From: Azospirillum agricola
GTDB lineage: Bacteria > Pseudomonadota > Alphaproteobacteria > Azospirillales > Azospirillaceae
Assembly: GCF_017876095.1 (NCBI RefSeq)
Contig: NZ_JAGINM010000007.1
Coordinates: 62,001 to 126,000 of the forward strand
DNA: 64,000 nucleotides
Direction: 5' to 3'
Positions 21,961 to 29,934 of the stretch are shown here, piece after piece (the stretch's first letter is position 1; every line of letters begins with the position of its first letter). The translations under genes were made by a program, and so were the position numbers. The notes beneath the pieces were generated by a model. The model was not told the origin of the DNA. It worked only from the letters and a program-made list of their open reading frames with translations, and ran no database searches.

Positions 21961-22231
21961 AACGGAGAGGAGGGATCGAACGGCGGTGCTGCTTTCGAAG
22001 CGTGGCGATTCCTCCACCCATCATGAGACGATTGGAGGCTGGAGCGACCGGGAAGGGTGAGGCCGGGGAAGGCCGGCGGGAGTGGGCGGGCATGGAAGCT
22101 GAAGGGGAGAACGGCCTGTGCTGGGCCTGACGCCGACGGGTTTCGGCGCCCCGCTGCAATGGGTGGCTGTGGGGCGCCGCCGGGGAAATCCGTGCCGCGC
22201 GCCGCGCCGCAACCTTCGAGGATGTCTGCGT
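21961..22231. promoter_or_regulatory. Leader region of the thioesterase gene with an 8-bp stem
   Basis: The stretch contains no gene. GGCGCCCC (22145-22152) and GGGGCGCC (22171-22178) form a perfect 8-bp stem around an 18-nt loop in the probable 5' leader. No known riboswitch core was recognised. Confidence 0.4.
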
Positions 22232-22741
22232 ATGACCATGCTTTCCGGCGGAATCGTCAGCGGCACTCCGCTCGACCTGCACCGGGCCACCGTCCGGCCG
22301 GAGTGGATCGACTACAACGGCCATATGAACGTCGCCTATTACCTGCTGGCTTTCGATCAGGCGACGGATGCGGCGCTCGACCGGTTAGGGCTCGGCAAGG
22401 CCTATGTGGAGCGGGACGAGCGCTCGCTGTTCGTGGTCGATGCCCATCTGACCTACGCGCGCGAGGTGACGGAGGGGGCGCCGCTGCGCTTCGCCACGTA
22501 TGTCCTGGGGGCGGACGGCAAGCGGCTGCACCTGTTCCACCAGATGCACCACGCGGAGCAGGGCTGGCTGGCGGCGACGGCGGAGTTCATGCTGCTGCAT
22601 GTCGATCTGGAGCAGCGGCGCACCTGCCCGTTCCCGGAGGCGGTCGCCGCGGCGTTGGCGGCGCAGGCCGCCGCGCACGCCGTCCTGCCGCGCCCGTCCC
22701 AGGCCGGGCGTGCGGTGGGGCGCCTCGCGCCATCCGATTGA
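22232..22741 (+). CDS. Hot-dog fold acyl-CoA thioesterase
   Basis: A 169-residue protein with the 4HBT signature near residues 23-40 (PEWIDYNGHMNVAYYLLAFD); the Asn-His-Met part of DYNGHMN is the substrate-facing motif of the family. The strand LFVVDAHLTYAREV and the LHLFHQMHH region follow. The motif is close to that of thioesterases linked to carnitine breakdown (betainyl-CoA type), but no carnitine genes adjoin. It is cytoplasmic and probably tetrameric. Start at ATG 22232 has GAGG 10 nt upstream. The substrate is not fixed. Confidence 0.8.
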   Translation: MTMLSGGIVSGTPLDLHRATVRPEWIDYNGHMNVAYYLLAFDQATDAALDRLGLGKAYVERDERSLFVVDAHLTYAREVTEGAPLRFATYVLGADGKRLHLFHQMHHAEQGWLAATAEFMLLHVDLEQRRTCPFPEAVAAALAAQAAAHAVLPRPSQAGRAVGRLAPSD

Positions 22742-22816
22742 TGCGTCCGATTGACGCGCCCGGTCAACGCGCTGGGGGATGTTGTCCTGGGCGCGGCCAT
22801 CCCCATCTGTTGAAGG

Positions 22817-23326
22817 ATGAAGCTTCGTTTCGCCCCCCGCCTGTTCGCCGTCGCCGCCCTGGCGCTCGTGTCGATCTCCGTTCCGGCCCTTGCCGATTGC
22901 ACCGATCCCGCCGGGCCGAAGGTGGCGTGGCGGCGCTGTGCCTTCGAAGGGCAGACGATGACGGGAGTGGCGCTGACCGGCGCGATGCTGCGCGACACCA
23001 GTTTCCAGCGCTCCACCCTGGCCAACGCCGATCTCAGCGAGGCCGACGGCTATCGTTCCAAATTCATCAGCACGGCGGCGCCGGGGGCGCGGTTCGACCG
23101 GGCGCGGCTGATCGAGGCGGACTTCACCCGCGCCGACCTGACGGGAGCCTCCTTCCGGGACGCCGATCTGCGCAACGCCAAGTTGATCGGCGCTACCCTG
23201 GCCCGCGCCGACTTCACGGGCGCCAAGCTGGGCGGGACGGATTTCCGCCACGCCGACCTGTCGGGGGCGCGCTGGATCGACGGCGCGCGCATCTGTGCGG
23301 AAAACTCGGTCGGCCAGTGCAACTAA
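22817..23326 (+). CDS. Secreted pentapeptide-repeat protein
   Basis: A 169-residue precursor with a Sec signal peptide (MKLRFAPRLFAVAALALVS, cleaved after ALA near residue 26). The mature protein begins with a short Cys-containing segment (DCTDPAG, RRCAF) and continues as A(D/N)Lxx pentapeptides from about 45 to 155. It ends with a second Cys pair (RICAENS, GQCN) that could be disulfide-linked in the periplasm. This gives a small quadrilateral beta-helix. Function is unknown; export distinguishes it from the two cytoplasmic pentapeptide proteins in this window. It lies 77 bp before a diguanylate cyclase on the same strand. Confidence 0.8.
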   Translation: MKLRFAPRLFAVAALALVSISVPALADCTDPAGPKVAWRRCAFEGQTMTGVALTGAMLRDTSFQRSTLANADLSEADGYRSKFISTAAPGARFDRARLIEADFTRADLTGASFRDADLRNAKLIGATLARADFTGAKLGGTDFRHADLSGARWIDGARICAENSVGQCN

Positions 23327-23403
23327 AGAGATTGGTTTCCTGAAGTCTCGCAACAGAACGCGCTTGCCGAAACGGCCAAGCCCGCGTATCGTTCGAGATC
23401 GAA

Positions 23404-24453
23404 TTGTTTCTTCGACAGGCGGCGCCGGTGACCAGCAGGGATGAGTTCGAGAGGGCCAGCGCCTTGGCCGGCAGGGCGCTGGATCGTATGTTGGCTGACC
23501 GCCTGCCGCCGAGCCCGGAACACTTCACCCTCTGGTATGTCTATTTCAGCGGCCAGAATCCGGATTTGACCCGCGCGGTGGACATCGCCAGCCGCGACGG
23601 CATCGCCCTGTCGCAGAGCCTGTGCGAGGAGCTGTTCAAGCGTTTCTTCACGCTGGACGCCGAGGTCCAGGCGATCCGCGAGACGTCCGACAAGGCGCGC
23701 TACGCGCTGGGCCGCATCCTGGAGCAGCTCGGCAGCGTCGGGTCGGAGACCGAGCGCTACGGCCACGCCCTGAGCGGTTTCCAGGACGAACTGACCCAGC
23801 CGCTCGGTCTGAACGACCTGCGCGCCATGGTCGCCGCCATCGCCGCCGAGACCGCATCCATCGTCGAGCGGCAGACCGCGCTCCAGCTCCAGCTCCAGGA
23901 ATCGAGCCACCAGCTTGCGGAGATGCGGGTCAGCCTCGACAGCGCGCGGCGCGAGGCGCTGACCGACGGGCTGACCGGCATCGCCAACCGCAAGGCCTTC
24001 GACCTGATGCTGCTCGACGCCATCGACGAGGCCGGGCGCGACGGGCAGCCGCTGTCGCTGCTGATGCTCGACATCGACCATTTCAAGACCTTCAACGACA
24101 CGCACGGCCATCTGGTCGGCGACCATGTGCTGAAGCTGGTCGCCCGCATGCTGACGGAATGCATCAAGGGCCGCGACACCGCCGCCCGCTATGGCGGGGA
24201 GGAGTTCGCGATCATCCTGCCGCGCACCAGCCTGGACAACGCGGCGAAGGTGGCGGAGCAGGTGCGGACCTTCGTCGGCGGCCGGCAGATCGTCAACAAG
24301 GCGCGCAACGCCAATTACGGCACCGTCGCCCTGTCGGTCGGCGTCGCCCAGTTCCGGCCGGGGGAGGGGATGAACGCCTTCATCCGCCGCGCCGATCAGG
24401 CGCTCTACGGCGCCAAGCGCGGCGGACGCAACCGGGTGCAGGTGGAAGCCTAA
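23404..24453 (+). CDS. Diguanylate cyclase (GGDEF) with an unassigned N-terminal half
   Basis: A 349-residue soluble protein. The N-terminal half (1-180) is helical and ends in a coiled coil (SSHQLAEMRVSLDSARREA). The C-terminal half has DGLTGIANRKAF and the active-site GGEEF at about 264-268, with DIDHFKTFND supplying the metal aspartate. It should make c-di-GMP from 2 GTP. The position for the inhibitory I-site has KGRD, so the usual first Arg is Lys. The N-terminal domain resembles those of Rhodospirillales GGDEF proteins with no named sensor. The TTG at 23404 or the GTG at 23428 could be the start. It is convergent with the monooxygenase gene; the stop codons share the four bases CTAA. 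Confidence 0.88.
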   Translation: MFLRQAAPVTSRDEFERASALAGRALDRMLADRLPPSPEHFTLWYVYFSGQNPDLTRAVDIASRDGIALSQSLCEELFKRFFTLDAEVQAIRETSDKARYALGRILEQLGSVGSETERYGHALSGFQDELTQPLGLNDLRAMVAAIAAETASIVERQTALQLQLQESSHQLAEMRVSLDSARREALTDGLTGIANRKAFDLMLLDAIDEAGRDGQPLSLLMLDIDHFKTFNDTHGHLVGDHVLKLVARMLTECIKGRDTAARYGGEEFAIILPRTSLDNAAKVAEQVRTFVGGRQIVNKARNANYGTVALSVGVAQFRPGEGMNAFIRRADQALYGAKRGGRNRVQVEA

Positions 24454-25538
24454 CCGACCCTGCCGGACAGACGGCGGATCACCGAGTCGCTGTCCCGCAG
24501 CAGGTCGGCGACGATCTCCGCCGCCGGGCGGCGCTTGGCCATGCGCAGCCCCTGGCCGCTCCACAGCGACAGGAATGCGGCGCGGCCCTGCTGGGCGGCG
24601 GCGGTGCGCAGGGGGCGGGTCAGCGCGTTCTGGAGCGGGAAGGGCAGGACCGCCGCGTCCGCGTCCGGATCCTCGACCCGCTCCATGAAGCGGTTGAGGA
24701 TGCCGCGCGCCGGCCGGCCGGAGAAGGCGTGGGTGATGCGGGTCTGGTCCTCACTGGCGTCGAGGATCGCCTGCTTGTGGGCGTCGGGCGCGCCGGCCTC
24801 GTCGCTGGTCAGGAAGACGGTGCCGAGTTGCACCGCGACCGCTCCCAGCGCCAGCGCGGCGGCGACCCCGCGCCCGTCCATGATGCCGCCGGATGCGATG
24901 ACCGGCACCCGCACCGCGTCGGCGACCTGGGGAACCAGCGCCATCGTGCCGACGAGGTTCTCGGCCGGATCGCCGAGGAAGCTGCCGCGATGGCCCCCGG
25001 CCTCGCTGCCCTGCGCGACCACCGCGTCGACGCCGGCCCGCTCCAGCGCGACGGCCTCGGCGACCGTGGTGGCGGTGCCGATCACGCGCAGGCCGCGCGC
25101 CTTGGCCGCCTCCACCGCCTCGGCGGGCGGCAGGCCGAAGGTGACGCTGAAGGCGGCCGCGCCGCTGTCGAGCAGCGCGGGCATCTGCGCGGCGAAGGCG
25201 TCGCCAGGATAGGCCGGCGCCGTGGGGGCGGGCAGGCCGAGCTCGGCGAAGAAGGGCGCCACCCGCGTCAGCGCCTCCTCCATGACCGGCGAGGGGGCCG
25301 GCTCCGGCAGCAGGGCGAAGAGGTTGATGCCGAAGGGCAGGGCGGTGCGGGCGCGGATGTCGCGGGCGCGCTCGGCGATCTGTGCGGGGGTGAGGTAGGC
25401 GGCGCCGACGAAGCCGAAGCCGCCGGCCTCGTTGACCGCCGCGACCAGGGCGGCGGTGTCGCCGCCGCCGGCCATCGGCGCCTGAATGATCGGGGAGCGC
25501 AGCCCCAGACGGTCCAAGGTTTCCGTGTGCGCGGGCAT
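24450..25538 (-). CDS. Nitronate monooxygenase family FMN enzyme
   Basis: A 362-residue TIM-barrel flavoprotein. It has SPIIQAPMAGG at the N-terminus, the AQGSEAGGHRG motif carrying the catalytic His region, the phosphate-binding VPVIASGGIMDGRG segment, and LGTVFLTSDEA, all class I nitronate monooxygenase features. The family oxidises alkyl nitronates such as propionate-3-nitronate to aldehydes or oxo acids with O2; some members are enoyl-reductase-like. GGAGG precedes the ATG by 7 nt. Convergent with the diguanylate cyclase. Substrate not established. Confidence 0.88.
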   Translation of the reverse strand: MPAHTETLDRLGLRSPIIQAPMAGGGDTAALVAAVNEAGGFGFVGAAYLTPAQIAERARDIRARTALPFGINLFALLPEPAPSPVMEEALTRVAPFFAELGLPAPTAPAYPGDAFAAQMPALLDSGAAAFSVTFGLPPAEAVEAAKARGLRVIGTATTVAEAVALERAGVDAVVAQGSEAGGHRGSFLGDPAENLVGTMALVPQVADAVRVPVIASGGIMDGRGVAAALALGAVAVQLGTVFLTSDEAGAPDAHKQAILDASEDQTRITHAFSGRPARGILNRFMERVEDPDADAAVLPFPLQNALTRPLRTAAAQQGRAAFLSLWSGQGLRMAKRRPAAEIVADLLRDSDSVIRRLSGRVG

Positions 25539-25641
25539 CGCCGCCTCCGTCCGTTGGTCGTTGGCGGCGATGCTACGCCCGCCGCCCCATCACGACCAAC
25601 GACTTGTTCAGAAGGCGGCGTTCACTTCCAGTGATGGATTT

Positions 25642-27762
25642 TCACGCCGCCCGCAGCCACACCGCCGTGTCGTGGAAGGCGGCGCCACCGGCTGGCGGGA
25701 TCGGTTCCGGCGAGGTCAGGCTGTTGATGCCGATGCCCTCGACGAAGGCGGTGTTCGGCCAGATGCCCTCGACGATCACCACCCCGCGCGGCACCCCGGC
25801 GAAGGGCTTGGCGTGCACCACCACGCTGCCCTGGAGATTGCCGAGCCGCACCGGCGCGCCCTCGGCAAGGTTCAGGCCGGCGGCGTCCTCCGGATGGATC
25901 AGCGCGGTCGGGCGGCCTTCGCGGCGCTGGGAGGTCACCGTCTCGCCGAAGCTGGTGTTGAGGAACTGGCGGGCCGGGGCGGTGACGAGGCGGAAGGGGT
26001 GCTCGTCGTCGGCCTCGCGGCCCGGCGGCATGTGGTCGGGCAGCTCCGGCATCCCGCCATAGGGGCCGAGCGCCGCCCAGTCCGGCGCGAAGCGGAACCT
26101 GCCGTCGGGGAAGGCGAAGCCGTTGAGGAAATGCGAGGTCTCGAAATCCGGCTGGGCGTCGATCCAGCGGTTTCCGGTCAGCGTCGCCGCGTCGCCGAGG
26201 CCGGAACTCTTCAGCATGGCGTCGATGATCTCCAGCGCGCTCATGCCGAAACCGGGATGCTCGGCGCCGACGCGCTTCGCGATCTCCGAGATGACCCAAT
26301 GATTCTCGCGCGCCTCGTGCTGCGGCTCGATCACCTTGCGGCCGATGACGATGTGCATCTGGCCGCCGCCGCGGTAGATGTCGTCGTGCTCCAGGAAGGT
26401 GGTGGCGGGAATGACCAGATCGGCGAGCCGCGCCGTGTCGGTCATGAACTGTTCGTGCACCGCGACGAACAGATCCTCCCGCAGGAAGCCCTGGCGGACG
26501 CGGTTGGAATCCGGGCAGATCGCCGCCGGGTTGGTGTTCTGGATCAGCATCGCCGTCACCGGCGGGCCGCTGGTCAGGTCGCGCGGGTCGCCGGTCAGCA
26601 CCGCGCCGGTGCGCGACTGGTCGAAGGCGCGGATGCGCGTGTCGACCCGGTCCAGCCCCTCCGACAGCGTCCTGTCGAGGTTGTAGATGCCCGACGAGCA
26701 GTAGAGCCCGCCGCCGCCCCTGTGCTGCCAGGAGCCGGTGACGATGGGCAGGCAGGACACCGCGTGCATCTGCGCCGCACCGTTGTGGGTGCGGCTGACG
26801 CCGTAGCCGACGCGCAGGTAGCTGCGCGGGGTCGAACCGTAGAGGCGGGCGAAGCCCTCGATCTCGGCGACGCCGAGGCCGGTGATGGCCGACGCCCATT
26901 CCGGCGTGCGGCTGGCGAGATGCGCCTCGAAGCGCTCGGGCTCGGCGGTCAGGCGGGCGAGGTAGGCGCGGTCGGCGAAGCCCTCGCGGAACAGCACATG
27001 CATCACCGCGCAGGCCAGCGCCCCGTCGGTGCCCGGCCGCAGCATCAGGTGCTGGTCCGACACTTCGGCGGTGCCGGTGCGGTAGGGATCGATGGTGACC
27101 AGCTTGGCGCCGCGCGTTTTGCGGGCGCGGCTGACGTGGGTCATCACGTTGACCTGGGTGGCGACCGGGTTGCCGCCCCAGTTGACGATCAGGTCGCTCT
27201 CGGCCATCTCGCGCGGATCGGCGCCGCGGATGTCGCCGTAGCCGGCCAGCCAGCCCATGTTGGCCGGCGTGTCGCAGACGGTGCTGATCTGGCGGGAATA
27301 GCCTTTGGCGTGGCGCAGCCGCTGGATGGCGCCGCGCTGCACCAGCCCCATGGTGCCGGCGTAGAAGAGCGGCCAGACGGCCTCGGCCCCCAGCGTCCGC
27401 TCGGCGGTCAGGAAGGAGTCGGCGATGCGGTCGAGCGCCTCGTCCCAGCCGATCGCCTTCCATTGGCCGGAGCCCTTGGGGCCGTTGCGCAGCAGCGGGG
27501 TCTTCAGCCGGTCGGGGGAATGCACGCGCTCGGCGTAGCGGCTGACCTTCGCGCAGATCACCCCGGCCGTGTAGCTGTTGTCGGCGGCGCCCCGGACCTT
27601 GCCGATGCGGTCGGGGGCCAGCTGCTCGACCTCCAGGGCGCAGGTGCTCGGGCAATCGTGCGGGCAGGCGGTGGGCAGATACTGGGCCGGCAAGGCGGGC
27701 ACTCCGGGCTGGCATGGCGGCAGGAAAGCCGGAGTGTAGAGCGCGCCGTTGGAACGCGACAA
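25642..27762 (-). CDS. Molybdopterin-dependent oxidoreductase, BisC/formate-dehydrogenase-like
   Basis: A 706-residue protein of the bis-MGD superfamily. The N-terminal [4Fe-4S] motif is CPHDCPSTC (residues 33-41) plus a fourth Cys in GVICAKV. Further landmarks are LIVNWGGNP, the MGD contacts GTDGALACA, and a C-terminal molydopterin-dinucleotide domain (about 590-706). No twin-arginine signal is present, so it is cytoplasmic; no iron-sulfur or membrane partner is nearby. The catalytic ligand cannot be safely named from the sequence. The start is uncertain: TTG at 27762 gives the fullest frame but lies 10 nt from a large terminator and has no ribosome-binding site, while the GTG at 27702 gives MPALPAQYLPTACP. 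Substrate unknown. Confidence 0.8.
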   Translation of the reverse strand: MSRSNGALYTPAFLPPCQPGVPALPAQYLPTACPHDCPSTCALEVEQLAPDRIGKVRGAADNSYTAGVICAKVSRYAERVHSPDRLKTPLLRNGPKGSGQWKAIGWDEALDRIADSFLTAERTLGAEAVWPLFYAGTMGLVQRGAIQRLRHAKGYSRQISTVCDTPANMGWLAGYGDIRGADPREMAESDLIVNWGGNPVATQVNVMTHVSRARKTRGAKLVTIDPYRTGTAEVSDQHLMLRPGTDGALACAVMHVLFREGFADRAYLARLTAEPERFEAHLASRTPEWASAITGLGVAEIEGFARLYGSTPRSYLRVGYGVSRTHNGAAQMHAVSCLPIVTGSWQHRGGGGLYCSSGIYNLDRTLSEGLDRVDTRIRAFDQSRTGAVLTGDPRDLTSGPPVTAMLIQNTNPAAICPDSNRVRQGFLREDLFVAVHEQFMTDTARLADLVIPATTFLEHDDIYRGGGQMHIVIGRKVIEPQHEARENHWVISEIAKRVGAEHPGFGMSALEIIDAMLKSSGLGDAATLTGNRWIDAQPDFETSHFLNGFAFPDGRFRFAPDWAALGPYGGMPELPDHMPPGREADDEHPFRLVTAPARQFLNTSFGETVTSQRREGRPTALIHPEDAAGLNLAEGAPVRLGNLQGSVVVHAKPFAGVPRGVVIVEGIWPNTAFVEGIGINSLTSPEPIPPAGGAAFHDTAVWLRAA

Positions 27763-27771
27763 CCATCAAAA

Positions 27772-27816
27772 GAGAAAGGCACCAAGTCCGGACCGGGAGG
27801 ACTTGGTGCCTTTCTC
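27772..27816 (-). terminator. 18-bp stem terminator after dctM
   Basis: A perfect 18-bp inverted repeat (27772-27789 with 27799-27816) around a 9-nt loop, followed on the minus strand by tctttt. It ends the dctPQM transcript. It also isolates the molybdoenzyme gene, whose putative start is only 10 nt further on. Confidence 0.9.
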
Positions 27817-27844
27817 ACTCAAAAACCGCTTGCCGACTGTGGCT

Positions 27845-29143
27845 TTACATGAAGCCGAGCAGACGCGGGAACCACAGGGTGATCGCCGGGATGTAGGTGA
27901 CCATGCCCAGGAAGATCAGCATCGTCAGCAGCCACGGCCAGACGGCCACGGTCAGCTCGGTGATGCCCATCTTGGTGATGCCCGAGGCGACGTAGAGGTT
28001 CAGGCCGACCGGCGGGTGGCACATGCCGACTTCCATGTTCACGATGATCAGGATGCCGAAATGCACCGGGTCGATGCCCAGCTTCATGGCGACCGGGAAC
28101 AGGATCGGTGCCATGATGAGGACGATCGAGGACGGCTCCATGAAGTTGCCGGCCGCCAGCAGCAGGATGTTCACCACCAGCAGGAAGACCCACACGCCCA
28201 TGTTCTGGTCGAGGATCCAGGCCGCCATGTTCTGCGGGATCTGCTCCGACGTCATCAGGAACGAGAACAGCACGGCGTTGGTGATGATGTAGAGCAGCAT
28301 CGCCGACATGCTGGCGCTGTCGAGCAGCACCTTCGGCACGCGGCTCAGCGGCATGTCCTTGTAGATGAAGACCGCCACGATGAAGGCGTAGACCGCCGCC
28401 ATCGCCGCCGCCTCGGTGGGCGTGAAGATGCCGCTGTAGATGCCGCCCATCACCACGACGATCAGCAGCAGGCCCCAGAAGCTCTCGCGCAGCGCCTTGA
28501 TCCGCTGGGCACCGCTGGCCTTGGGCAGGCGCGGGTAGCCGAACTTGCGGGCGCGGTACCAGGTGGTGAAGCCCAGCAGCGTGGCCAGCATGATGCCCGG
28601 CACGACGCCGGCGATGAACATCTGGCCGATGGAGGGGGCCTGCGGGTGGCCGGTGGTGGCGACGCAGTACATCACCATCACGATGGACGGCGGGATCAGG
28701 ATGCCCAGCGCGCCGGAGGTGGTGACGATGCCGGCGCCGAAATTCTTCGGGAAGCCCTGCGCCACCATCGCCGGCAGAATGATCGAGCCGATGGCGACCA
28801 CGGTCGCCGGGCTGGAGCCCGACACCGCCGCGAACAGCGCGCAGGCCATGACGCCGGCCAGCCCGAGGCCGCCATGCCAATGCCCGACCATCGCGGTGGC
28901 GAAGTTGATCATGCGCCGCGCGACGCCGCCGTGGGTCAGGAAGTTGCCCGCCAGGATGAAGAACGGGATCGCCATGATCTCGAACTTCTCGATGCCGGTG
29001 AACAGCTTCAGGGCCACCGCGTCGATCGGCACGTTGGTCAGGAAGAACAGGAAGGACAGCACCGTCAGGCCGAGCGAGATCGAGATCGGCATGCCGGTGA
29101 GCATGAGGGCGAGCAGAAGCCCGAAGATGATGGCGGCGTTCAT
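27845..29143 (-). CDS. dctM: TRAP transporter large membrane subunit DctM
   Basis: A 432-residue inner-membrane protein with about 12 transmembrane helices, the ion-motive-force-driven permease of a tripartite TRAP transporter. Conserved landmarks are GVMACALFAAVSGSSPATV, IPPSIVMV, the FTPTEAAA loop and NMEVGMCHPPVGLNLYV. It overlaps the dctQ stop by ATGA and ends just before a strong terminator. With DctP and DctQ it imports a C4-dicarboxylate, probably malate, fumarate or succinate, judged by the adjacent DctS-DctR pair. Confidence 0.95.
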   Translation of the reverse strand: MNAAIIFGLLLALMLTGMPISISLGLTVLSFLFFLTNVPIDAVALKLFTGIEKFEIMAIPFFILAGNFLTHGGVARRMINFATAMVGHWHGGLGLAGVMACALFAAVSGSSPATVVAIGSIILPAMVAQGFPKNFGAGIVTTSGALGILIPPSIVMVMYCVATTGHPQAPSIGQMFIAGVVPGIMLATLLGFTTWYRARKFGYPRLPKASGAQRIKALRESFWGLLLIVVVMGGIYSGIFTPTEAAAMAAVYAFIVAVFIYKDMPLSRVPKVLLDSASMSAMLLYIITNAVLFSFLMTSEQIPQNMAAWILDQNMGVWVFLLVVNILLLAAGNFMEPSSIVLIMAPILFPVAMKLGIDPVHFGILIIVNMEVGMCHPPVGLNLYVASGITKMGITELTVAVWPWLLTMLIFLGMVTYIPAITLWFPRLLGFM

Positions 29144-29709
29144 GCCGGGCCTCCTTCCTTGGCGGCTTCGACCGGGTCGATGCCGTCGACCTGGGCGTGG
29201 TCGTGGTGGGGCAGCTCACCCGTGCGGACGAAGGTCCAGGCGACCTGGAGGAAGCGGAAGCACATCAGGTAGGACCCCAGCGGGACCGCCAGATAGACGA
29301 TCCACATCGGCATCTCCAGATCGGCCGAGACCTGCTCGGTCTGCGCGATGTGGTAGACGAAGCGCGCCCCCAGCGACCCGACGATCCCGGTGAACAGCGC
29401 ACCGGCCCCCAGCCCGAACAGCACGAACTTGGCGCGGAGATCCGGTCGCATCCGGTTGATGACGACGTCCACGCCGACATGGATGCCGGTGCGCACGCCG
29501 TAGGCGGCGCCGAACTTGGCCATCCAGACGAACATGTAGATGCAGAGTTCCTGGGCCCAGGCGAGGTTCCAGTGCAGGACATAGTCCTGGATCACCGGAA
29601 CGCCGGACAGGTAGCGGTGGACGACGGCCGCGAAGATGACGAGCGTCGCCGCCGCCATGAGGAAGGCGATCAGCGCCTCCTCCAGACGGTCGAGCAGTCG
29701 TAGGAGCAT
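29140..29709 (-). CDS. dctQ: TRAP transporter small membrane subunit DctQ
   Basis: A 189-residue inner-membrane protein with four hydrophobic helices (first at about 12-32: LIAFLMAAATLVIFAAVVHR). It includes the family WAQELCIYMFVWMAKFGAAYGVR segment and a charged C-terminal tail. DctQ joins the large subunit DctM in the membrane. Start ATG at 29709 has GGGAG about 10 nt upstream. It overlaps dctM and is separated from dctP by 225 bp holding a large hairpin repeat, which could lower the amount of QM relative to P. Confidence 0.93.
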   Translation of the reverse strand: MLLRLLDRLEEALIAFLMAAATLVIFAAVVHRYLSGVPVIQDYVLHWNLAWAQELCIYMFVWMAKFGAAYGVRTGIHVGVDVVINRMRPDLRAKFVLFGLGAGALFTGIVGSLGARFVYHIAQTEQVSADLEMPMWIVYLAVPLGSYLMCFRFLQVAWTFVRTGELPHHDHAQVDGIDPVEAAKEGGPA

Positions 29710-29760
29710 GAAGGGGAAACTCCCGGTTCGGCGGGGGTAGGCGGGGCGTGGGATATTTGG

Positions 29761-29911
29761 CCCTCTCCCGTCCCGGGAGAGGGAGGGGACCCACGGCGTC
29801 AGCCGTGGGGAGGGTGAGGGGCTATCGGGGCATGGATACGAGGACCGCCACCGATTGCCCCTCACCCTTCCCGCTTCGCGGGCCCCTTCCCTCTCCCGAG
29901 GCGGGAGAGGG
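29761..29911. repeat. Symmetrical multi-hairpin REP-like element between dctP and dctQ
   Basis: Outer hairpins at 29761-29783 and 29889-29911 have identical CCCTCTCCCG/CGGGAGAGGG arms. A second hairpin (CCCACGGC gtca GCCGTGGG, 29790-29809) and a third (CCCGC ttc GCGGG, 29870-29882) lie inside. Between these, AGGGTGAGGGGC (29811-29822) can pair with GCCCCTCACCCT (29857-29868). The whole element is an inverted repeat of hairpins, resembling REP/BIME sequences that protect upstream mRNA in transporter operons. Confidence 0.85.
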
Positions 29912-29934
29912 AGGCATTCAGGGTAGACTCAGCC

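Noticed and set aside
21942..22231. Cobalamin or SAM riboswitch around metH
   Set aside because: No B12-box or SAM riboswitch core was found on either strand here or upstream of metH and metF. The operon has a protein operator instead.
25486..27852. A 788-codon frame on the plus strand over the molybdoenzyme
   Set aside because: The minus-strand protein has an intact iron-sulfur motif and cofactor domains; the plus frame has none.
29761..29911. CRISPR array
   Set aside because: There are only two copies of short arms in opposite orientation, with no regular spacers.
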